Positions 9,441 through 16,982 of a stretch of DNA of 20,197 bases are shown one piece after another. The stretch lies in assembly GCA_015680685.1 (NCBI GenBank), contig MNCI01023868.1:1-20197 (forward strand), written 5' to 3'. Positions within the stretch are counted from its first letter, which is position 1; the number at the start of each line of letters is the position of its first letter. The notes under the pieces were generated by a model. The model was given only the letters and a program-made list of their open reading frames with translations, made no database searches and was not told the DNA's origin. Both the position numbers and the translations under genes were made by a program. Source of the DNA: Gnetum montanum. Its lineage: Eukaryota; Streptophyta; Gnetopsida; Gnetales; Gnetaceae.

Positions 9441-9653
9441 GAGTTGAAGGGGGCTATTAATCAATCCAAGCTTTCAATGAAGAGGAAGGTAATCGTACTT
9501 AAGTAGAGGGAAGCTTCTAGCACTTAGGGAGTCAAGAGGCATCGGTACTTGATCCATTAGAAGCATCAATCTACTAATGATGCTATATGGATCCACGAGA
9601 CCAAACTTGTTAAGTGGGGAATCACTTTTACCCATACTCCCTTGTTCACTTGA
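9441..9653 (+). pseudogene. Chromodomain-like tail of the chromovirus
   Basis: After the integrase tail, the frame reads KRHRYLIH, a stop where a Trp codon would be expected, then KHQSTNDAIWIHETKL and a final TGA at 9651-9653. This follows the YLVKW-x-n-(D/E)ATW-x-x-E-x-x-L pattern of chromovirus chromodomains, which guide integration to particular chromatin. It is diverged, so the call is moderate. The remnant ends close to a purine-rich stretch (GAAGGATGGGAGAG at about 9666-9679) that may be the polypurine tract. Confidence 0.5.
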
Positions 9654-9742
9654 GTTTACTTTTTGAAGGATGGGAGAGCTAGTATAGGAACACCTCTTCC
9701 AATCCCCTTGTTCTTCCCTATGTTTCTATTTTTGCAAGCTTT

Positions 9743-10036
9743 TAGACATTGGAGAGATGTCTTGGAAGCCCATGAGACATCTTGGTCAAGCCTTGAAGTG
9801 ACAGGAGACATATGGAGAAGACTTAAGACATCTTACTAATCAGACTGACATCTCCCCAAAACTTGAGATATCTTAGATGAGATGTCTCCAAGAGAACTAA
9901 GACATCTTAGACAAGATATCTTGCAAGTTGATGAGATGTCTTGGCTTCTAGGAGAGATTTCTTGGAGAATCAGCAGATGTCTTGATTGAGAGCTAGGTTT
10001 TCACAAGAGACGTCTTGGCAAAGTTAGAGACAACTT
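9743..10036. repeat. Array of about 15 short AGACATCTT / AGATGTCTT repeats
   Basis: Within 294 bp there are about 15 exact or near copies of AGACATCTT and its reverse-complement-like form AGATGTCT, spaced roughly 10-35 bp apart. Examples are GAGACATCTTGG near 9773, AAGACATCTTAG near 9898, GAGATGTCTTGG near 9930 and GAGACGTCTTGG near 10006. Copies occur in both orientations because the core is nearly palindromic. It may be a multi-site binding array in an LTR or a decayed short tandem repeat. Confidence 0.65.
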
Positions 10037-10555
10037 GTATGGATGGGAAGACTTATGAAAAAATTCATCCCAATTTAGAAAATAATTAGAACATAATGGA
10101 AAAAGATGGAAATAGCTAGGAATAAGGTGAGAAGACTTGGAAAATATTTAAAAAACGTTAATTTGAGTTGAGGAAATGTTTCTAGGATTCTTATCTTCAG
10201 GTTTGACATAAATATTGATGTATACATTATTGTTGATGGCATGAGTGAGAGAAGGAACTCTTAATAGTGGAGAGCTGAGCAAGAGGGAGTGGGTGACTAC
10301 ATTGAGTGAGTGTGATTCGTGATTGTAGCTTCATGATTAGCTTATGATGTGTTCATCTATGTGTTCTATTCTCTTGTCTTTCACTTGTGAGTTGAAGATC
10401 TCAGCCTTGGGTTATGGGAGAGATTCTCTATTGGTTATGTCTTGCATTTAGAATAGTCATTGTGTGGTTGTAGAGCCTCATGCTTTGCAATATCATTTGA
10501 GTGCAATAGGTTTTTGGTGGTTTGTGGGTTTTTGAGAACACAGTTGTAATCTTCT

Positions 10556-10561
10556 AATAAA
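10556..10561 (+). terminator. Possible polyadenylation signal after the chromovirus
   Basis: AATAAA follows AACACAGTTGTAATCTTCT. It sits about 900 bp after the pol stop, compatible with an R region. It is a six-base match in AT-rich DNA, so support is weak. Confidence 0.25.
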
Positions 10562-11239
10562 TTAATTGAGGATAGCTAGTTTTCTTATATTCTAGCAAAA
10601 ATTTTTGTCTTTGCATAATACCTAGATTTAGTGGTTTGAAGGTGATTAATTTATGAAGTGAACTTGCTTTGAAATATTTGTTAAAGCAAAAACTTAATAA
10701 AAGAAAGTATATGTCTAGTACATTAAGATAGAATATTGAGTTAACAATATGCCTAGTACATTTCAAGATAATGTAATCACTTTCCAACTAAAAATATAAC
10801 AACTTTGTCCATAATCCAACCTTTGCTCTATTTATAATAAATATAAAATATTAAAAATATTTCAAAGAAAAAAGTTCTCAATAATTCATGCCATAGAACA
10901 AGTTGAACCTCCATCAATTGAACTCATTGAAGCCTAAATTCCATGAAAGATATGTTACCATAGACACTACCAAAGACTTCATAATAACAATAATCACTAC
11001 CATGTAGAAGTATTAATAGAAATATAATGTATGGATAATAGTACCTTTCACCCAATACTTGTAGAAATAAAGCACATAACAATAAAGTACCATAAGAAGA
11101 TTGAAGATCAAACAATCTCATAAGTACCTATTCAAAATTGGTTCATGATGAAATTAAATTTAGCTTGCTAAGAAGAAGATTCAAAAAGTGTAATTGTTCC
11201 ATTATCAAAGAAGGGCTATTGTCTAAAATAATGTTTTAA
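10562..11239. other. AT-rich intergenic stretch, nothing recognised
   Basis: Open frames of 65-77 codons on the minus strand have no recognisable motifs and composition typical of chance frames in AT-rich DNA. This stretch separates the plus-strand chromovirus from the minus-strand integrase remnant, so it probably holds degraded 3' ends of one or both. Confidence 0.4.
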
Positions 11240-12180
11240 GTCAATAGTGCCATTACCTAAGATCTTAATAAATCTCAATCATCCCTCCCATTTGAATACT
11301 AATTTCCTAAAAAAATTTTTAAGTGTCATGTTAAATAATAACACGAAATCATCTTCTAAGAATAGCTTCCTCATGATCCTCTTGTCATGCCACATTTTCA
11401 TCTATTTCTTATATAAACATTGTCTATCTAAAGTGTGTATTCAGTCTTCATCTAAATGGTTCAAGGCTAACAACCACGTAGAGAGACATGAGTCTATGTT
11501 CATTTATAATTGACATTGCATTTGAAAGGACTTGTTTTGTATTGAAATTGGAAGAAGACATTGCTTACCAGCCCTAGTTTATATGGGATAAAGCCAAGAG
11601 ATGACTTATATGATATACGAATAGCCCACAATGCATCTGGCTGCTAATAAGACTAATTTGTTCTATTCTTCCCTATAACTTTGTACAAAATATTTTTAAT
11701 TTCCTTATTCATACTTTCAACTAAACCATTTAATTGAGGATGATAGGTAGTAGCAATACAATGTGTGATTCCAATTTTGTGTAACAATTTCTCCATGGTA
11801 TCATTAACAAAATATGTGTTCTGATCACCAATTAGGATTCGTGGGTGCCCAAAGCATGGAATTAAGTCTTTCTGTAAGAACCTAACTACTATTTAGCATC
11901 ATAATGCCTAGTTTCTTTTGCCAAGATGCATTTGGTGACATAATCAATTGAAACTAAAATATACTTACATGAGTTTCTTGAAGGAAAAGGACCCATGAAA
12001 TCAATGCCCCAACAATTAAAGAGCTTACACTCCACTGAGATAGGCAAAAAATGCATGTCTTGCCATCTTGTGAGTCCTCCCATTTATTGGCATTGATCAC
12101 ATATCTTATAATATTTATAATTATCTTTAAACAAAGTAGGTTAGTAAAAGCTAGTGTGGAGAATTTTGTATGAAGCTTTC
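11240..12180 (-). pseudogene. Tat/Athila-type integrase remnant on the minus strand, interrupted by element II
   Basis: Reading leftward from 12180, the frame shows PTLFKDNYKYYKICDQCQ (zinc-binding Cys pair), then WGIDFMGPFPSR with the first catalytic Asp and YILVSIDYVTK. After a frameshift near 11890 come FGHPRILIGDQNTYF (second Asp) and ATTYHPQLNGLVESMNKEI (catalytic Glu), with exactly 35 residues between the second Asp and the Glu. Further left are DALWAIRISYKSSLGFIPYKL and, near 11290-11340, an FNMTLKNFFRKLVFKWEG segment like the NSRLKLFPGKLRSRW motif of Tat/Athila integrase tails. Stops and frameshifts make it non-functional, but the D,D-35-E triad survives. Its N-terminal side should continue beyond element II, outside the window. 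Confidence 0.75.
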
Positions 12181-12204
12181 TGATGAGTCGCGTTTTGGGC
12201 GACC

Positions 12205-12252
12205 GTGATATTGCATACACGATATCGCAGCCCATCGGAAATTCTATAAACA
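12205..12252 (+). promoter_or_regulatory. LTR B promoter: two GATATC copies plus TATAAACA
   Basis: GTGATATTGC (12205-12214) and CGATATCGC (ending 12228) precede TATAAACA at 12245-12252 by 16 bp. It is the same layout as the other LTRs, with a reduced number of palindromes and one TATA substitution (TATAAATA in the others). Confidence 0.6.
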
Positions 12253-12420
12253 AGAGGTGGCTCTCCCCTGTTTCGCATTAAAGATTTAAACCCTAAACTC
12301 TGGCAGTTTTACTCCTCTAGAGATAGAATTATTTTCCAGTGTATGTCTGCAGTGTGGTGATTGTAATTGTACGGCATCCTTTATTCAAGTGTGACGTACT
12401 TGGACATGCACATGATCGAA

Positions 12421-12426
12421 AATAAA
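12421..12426 (+). terminator. Polyadenylation signal in LTR B
   Basis: AATAAA followed by GATCGAGATTACTTCATC is conserved with LTR A, about 170 bp downstream of the TATA box. Confidence 0.5.
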
Positions 12427-12975
12427 GATCGAGATTACTTCATCATTGTAGCATTCACTTAGTTTAATTAATTAATTATTTAATTGTTATTTATTGCTTT
12501 CCTAGTTAATCTCTCTCACCCTTATCTCCTGTTAAAATGCAGAATGAGTATGACTTGATTACGAGCATTTAAGTGTGACTACTTGGTAACCCAGTAGCGT
12601 ACCTAGGATTTGCACTTGGTAATCCTAGTGGTAGTCGTGCACGAAGTCCAAGATGTGTATGGATAATCAAGGAATGCATGCTCATCGCACTTAGGCTAGA
12701 TTAGATTCTCTCACTCTCTTTCTCCTAGATTAGTGAACATTACTTTCCATTGCCTTTAGGAGTAGCATTAGATTAGGGACCACATCATACACCTCACTTT
12801 GGACTAAACCATACATGACAAAGCTAATACTAGTCCAGGTGGGAAGACAACAAACTACAACCTAAGGCTAATTGTCTAGATGCCACAACTAGTCCGTCTA
12901 CGAAGTTCGACCGGATCGCATGTGTAACGCTCATATTCATATGGTTGAGTGTAGGGGTACCTCGCCACTCATCAT

Positions 12976-12994
12976 TGGTACCGTTGCTGAGGAT
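12976..12994 (+). other. Primer binding site, tRNA-Asp type
   Basis: TGGTACCGTTGCTGAGGAT matches the complement of the plant tRNA-Asp 3' end (TGGCGCCGTTGCCGGGGAT, from recall) at 15 of 19 positions. All four differences are C-to-T or G-to-A transitions, as expected from decay of a methylated site. A tRNA-Asp-type primer is known from Athila-like elements, which agrees with the gag type. Confidence 0.65.
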
Positions 12995-13117
12995 GGTGCT
13001 AGTTATCTAGATTAGTTATATCATACAAGGTCGCTGTAAAGGACTTAACAATATATCTCTTAGGAAGAAGAAATAATTATAAAAGTCACACATAAATTCA
13101 CACACAACTTCACAATC

Positions 13118-15099
13118 ATGCCTCTCCTACAAGACGACAACAATGTCGCACTTAGTGAGGAAGTTCATTGGAGAACCAACGAACTATATGACGATGAAGA
13201 TTGGAGTACACAACCTGAAGTGGGGGTTTCTTATAAACATGAACAAAAGCAACGTCATCCCAACACATGAAAGCATAACTTACCTGATGACGATGAACCC
13301 CTAATGGCCACTACAAGCCTAACGCAAATACAAGAGGCTGTTCGAATCTCACGTAGGCATCATAAAGAGAGCCATCTACCTAGGCTCAATTTAAACAACT
13401 TCCCTAAATTTTCAGGAGGCTATGACTTAGATCCACATCAACATTTACAAGCCTTCTAAAATTCCTACACATGGAACAACATTGAAAATGGTTGGCAAAA
13501 ACTTAAGCTCTTTCCTATGACACTCGTTGACCAAGCAAAAGTATGGTATAGATCATTAAAACCAAAGTCAATACAACGTTGGTCAACAATGGTAGAAGTA
13601 TTTAATGAAAAATATCAAACCTATGCAAGAGTGTCAGCCTTGAGGAAACAAATCCAAGGATGGAAACAAGCACAACATGAATCCTTGGACATGGCCTTAG
13701 AAAGATATTACGCATTGTTAAACAACTGTCCAGGCCATGGGTTTTCCGAGGAAAGGTTAGTGTACCATATCATTGATGGGCTACATAATGAAACAAGAGA
13801 GACCTTAGGAATGTACGCCCAAGTTCAATTATACGAACTACGAACTCATCAAATCCAAGAGCTTATTAAGAGGATAGCAAAAGAATAAGGAGAAATGACT
13901 AGATGGGAGAGTGTTAAAAAACATCAATAGGACCAAAATCACAACATAACAAAGGTCCATGATCATAAAAAGGAGAAATCAATCAATCACAAGGAGAAAG
14001 AATCATCTTTGCCAATACAACAGTCATTAGAAGAAGCTGAGGCAAAGATTAATAAGATGTTGGAAAGGACGTATCAAAAGTGTGGAGAATTTATCAACGT
14101 TATTGGAGATAAGGTTTTGACAATCCAAGAAGCAGGACAAAACATCAAACAATCAGAAAGAAGGGATAAGGAAAATAAGAGCTCAACTGCCAATCATACG
14201 TATGAATGCAACATATGCCTATACGATCACCCCAAGGGCCAATGCCCAATCTTGTCACATTTACATGAGCATTGGGGAAATACGTTACATCCAAAGTTCA
14301 TACAGAGATACTGTGTTCGATCACAGTGGCCATAATCCTAGTCATGGGGGAGACCACCACTAGACTGGAGACACCCTTCATATCATCTAGATCCAAATGC
14401 TTATCTTGTTCAACATCCTGTTGCTCCAATTGGGCCAACATACTCTATCTCACCACAGTACCATTCTCCTCAATACTATCAACCCATGCCTCCAACAAAA
14501 ACACCACCTTGTGCACCTTATACTCCTCCTAACTTTAAAAATTCTCATCCTTTCCCTCCTTCCATATCACCACCAACTATTCCTAAGGTGTCTATACCAC
14601 CACAACAACCCACGAACGTTACTTATGCTAATACTATCAACAGCAGTGAGAGGCCTCCTCAACATCCAAAGCGCCCCTTCTTTAAGCATAACCGTAAGGA
14701 GGGACAAAACAATTACGAGGCCACTATATCCTCCAACTCAGCACAAGTCCCATACTGTGGGGCACCCTTACCTTCGAACCCAAAGCCTCATGTAAATCCA
14801 TTAGGGCCATCAACTAACGCTCCAACAACCATACGGCCCAATGAACACAATCCTAGGAGGCAACATCCCAATCCTTGCATACCATCTAATGGTCACAAAT
14901 GTCATAGTGGGTCAACTCATTATCTGGGAACTACATCGTATAAATTTCCCCACTATGCTTATTATAATCAAGTGTGTGAAACTCGATGGGGTAAGTATGA
15001 CCAGCCCCCAATATTTCCAACATGCAAGGATCCTCGTCGTCATTTATTAATCCTTTCCATCCTCAACCGTTTAGCTATGAGGGATACCCCCCATTCTAA
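13118..15099 (+). pseudogene. Element II ORF1: gag-like protein, about 660 codons, decayed
   Basis: It starts at ATG 13118 (MPLLQDDNN), 143 bp after the LTR. The same frame runs to about 15035 with stops at 13268, 13457, 13886 and a few later ones. Residues about 86-230 form the gag domain: LPRLNLNNFPKFSGG, VDQAKVWYRSLKPKSI, WSTMVEVFNEKY and NNCPGHGF, matching the retrotransposon gag family of Tat/Athila type. A zinc knuckle (CNICLYDHPKGQC, residues 364-376) follows, then a long Pro/Tyr/Asn-rich tail of about 270 residues. One base lost near 15035 relative to element I shifts the last codons; in the restored frame the stop is TAA 15097-15099. There is no protease Asp-(Ser/Thr)-Gly motif after gag, which is unusual for a gypsy element. 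Confidence 0.8.
14207..14245 (+). other. Zinc knuckle of element II gag
   Basis: CNICLYDHPKGQC gives C-x2-C-x3-H-x4-C with all ligands kept. It differs from the element I knuckle only in Asp/Asn. RNA binding is the family role. Confidence 0.72.
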
Positions 15100-16449
15100 T
15101 AGCAAGCAGGATTAATAACCACTTTTTATTTTCTTTAATTTTATAAGTTTTTGTTTTCCAGGTTTTTTTTGTTTATTTTTCAATTTCTTGTTTTATCTTT
15201 TTTATCTGTTTATCTTTTTGTCCTTTTATGTTTTTTATAAGTAATCTCGTCTACGAATAAAACACTCATGTGGATCGTTGGTTGAGGTGTGTTCTATGTT
15301 ATTGAGTCTTGAGCGATCGATTATTTGGATAGTAAGCCCATTACACCCACTCATCCATTCTACAAATAAAAAGGTTCTGTTCAAAGGTACAGTGATATTC
15401 TTGATATTTTTAAAACTTAAAATTAATTTTGTGTTCATTGTACCCAGAATGAAGAAGGATGGACCAAGAGGGAATGATTAGGGTGTGACATCAAGGGGAC
15501 TTGCAGACTCTCTTTGGTGGCATCTGTGGGAGTTGTCATGCAATGTGGTTGTACTAAGATCCTTGTAGATCTAACGAAAAATGGGAGTAAGAGTAATCAA
15601 ATGAGCACTCAAAAATCCAATGCTTCTCTAGATTCAGTATTCAAAAGAAAAAAAAAGAGAAGAAAAGAAAAAGAAATACAAGTGCCACAAAATAAAAATC
15701 ACTCCTCCCTTGAATAAAATGCCAAGTGATCGTACACCTTGTTGTTATGGTACTCTCATAGTTGCTCATCATGGGATAAAAAAATGCGATGTCACTGATT
15801 AGAGGAATGGACTTGATCCTAATCTTGGAATGACAGGTTAATGACACATTAATCATGCTCTTCACGTAGGATTCATTATGCCCTAGGTCAGTTACTTCAT
15901 GTCCTAATCTCTACGATCCTTTCTATACTTCATCTCATCTCATTGTTCGTGTAATTGTAGCTTGTGTCATGTGTAACATAGAATTCTTACCTCATTCTGA
16001 TGATATTTACATGTGTGTGTTTTGTGGAGTAAGTGCAGATTACATTTAAGCCTTCTAGTGCCCACGGACACTTTAAGTGTGGTTACACAAGGGCATTATA
16101 GGTTGGAACTTGCTTTGGGGAGGATCCACTTGTGTAATCTTTTGTAATCCTCACTTATGATATAGCTCACACACACCATTTCTCACCCTCAACTTATTTT
16201 AACAATTTTCTTTCCCTATTATTATCCATCTAAATTTCAATGTTCCTATGTACCATTACATAGCCTTTTTCTCCCATCCGAGGTTTTATTGATAAAATCC
16301 ACACCATCATCATCAATTGTGCCTTTTGAATTCATAGAATTACCCTAGAAACCTTTAACATATGTCACATGTTCTAGTTTTCGATGTTGATTTCAAGAAA
16401 ATCTTTTAAACATTCGGGATTTTTGTTGTGCCTCATATCACTAGGGACG
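15100..16449 (+). other. Element II spacer between ORF1 and the internal promoter module
   Basis: Non-coding, parallel to 1189-2550 of element I. It has a T-rich start (15120-15240), a conserved block around 15440-15600 with GAATGAAGAAGGATGG and GGGTGTGACATCAAGG, and a purine-rich run near 15643-15685. Small open frames here do not keep their reading frame between the two copies. I see no pol remnant. Confidence 0.6.
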
Positions 16450-16506
16450 TGATATCGTGTACGCGATGTGTCGTATGAGATATCGTGTCCCCGCCACCTA
16501 TAAATA
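16450..16506 (+). promoter_or_regulatory. Internal promoter module of element II: GATATC copies plus TATAAATA
   Basis: GATATCGTGTACGCGATGTG (16451-16470) and GATATCGTG (16479-16487) are followed by TATAAATA at 16499-16506, 11 bp further on. The module lies about 480 bp upstream of the ORF2 ATG and has the same design as the LTR promoters. It is conserved in position with 2554-2614 in the other copy. Confidence 0.62.
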
Positions 16507-16756
16507 GGTGACCCCCCACAACACTTAGCATCATTTTTTCCATTCACATGGGGGAGTTTTTGAATTTTTTCTCTACAACTTGCAATTGAGTGACCCTTGC
16601 TTTTATAACTATATCTCACTCGCTAGTACTCCAATTTTAATTCTGTATGAACTTGCTTGAGCTCGGAGTGTTCAACTTAGTCGTGGGGGAGGGAAACTTG
16701 CCAAAAAGTGCCTAACTTTTTTGAAATTTATCATCGCCCAAGGGACATCATTTAGG

Positions 16757-16982
16757 GTAATTAACTATAACACTTAGAATAATTGTGCCTCAAAATCATT
16801 TAATCCTTAGGTATACCGAGAAATTAAAATTGAAAAACCACCTAAGTAAAAGGGGACCCATTATTACAAAATTTCAAGCGAGATCACACGGAGATAAAAT
16901 AAGATCATTAATTAAGGTAAGTAGTAAGGTATAACTCAATTTCAAAAACAACCTTACTAACGCTTGACCCGTGTGATTGCAG
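16757..16982 (+). other. Candidate leader intron ending at the ORF2 start (element II)
   Basis: TTGCAG ends at 16982, directly before ATG 16983. CTTACTAACG, with a TACTAAC branch-like core, is about 25-30 nt upstream, as in element I. The shared donor candidate is GT at 16757 in TAGGGTAATTAA. A stronger donor-like AGGTAAGT near 16915 occurs only in this copy and would leave an intron too short to splice well. Confidence 0.45.

Larger units (their letters stand above)
6941..9653 (+). mobile_element. Chromovirus (Ty3/gypsy) pol remnant interrupted by element I
   Basis: The order on the plus strand is reverse transcriptase, RNase H, integrase and a chromodomain-like tail, which is the Ty3/gypsy order. 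It starts abruptly at LTR A with the NERAYWMAP motif, because element I inserted there; the upstream half should lie beyond the 5' end of element I, outside the window. Motif wording (SPCVVP, WRMCIDF, DEWKT, EWLVMPFGL) resembles the CRM/Reina-type chromoviruses of plants more than Tekay/Del. Lineage is from recall and would need a tree. Confidence 0.8.
9654..10561 (+). other. Probable 3' UTR/LTR-like region of the chromovirus
   Basis: No coding frame is recognisable. The segment follows the pol stop and a purine-rich GAAGGATGGGAGAG. It contains the AGACATCTT-type repeat array and ends near an AATAAA at 10556-10561. Length and order would fit a 3' LTR, but no second copy is in the window and no clear TG...CA ends can be fixed, so the LTR reading is inference. 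Confidence 0.35.
12181..12974 (+). repeat. LTR B (5' LTR of element II), 794 bp
   Basis: It starts TGATGAGT and ends ACTCATCA, with the primer site two bases after its end. The R/U5 part aligns with LTR A from CAGTGTATGTCTGCAGTG onward. It carries only two GATATC-type copies before the TATA, fewer than LTR C of the same element, which is longer by about 47 bp in this interval. AATAAA is at 12421-12426. Confidence 0.88.

Noticed and set aside
11247-11513. Plus-strand 88-codon open frame
   Set aside because: Antisense to the tail of the minus-strand integrase, whose motifs explain the region better.
14397-14795. Leu/His/Pro-rich open frame overlapping gag
   Set aside because: Alternate-frame shadow of the Pro/Tyr-rich gag tail; not kept in element I.
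15439-15560. Possible hidden LTR start (GGGTGTGACATCAAGG) in the spacer
   Set aside because: TGTGACA resembles some LTR starts, but no matching end, target duplication or second copy is present; treated as conserved spacer.
16514-16650. Internal promoter region as a nested solo LTR
   Set aside because: Only the palindrome and TATA part resembles the LTRs; downstream sequence has no R/U5 match and no AATAAAGATCGAG block.
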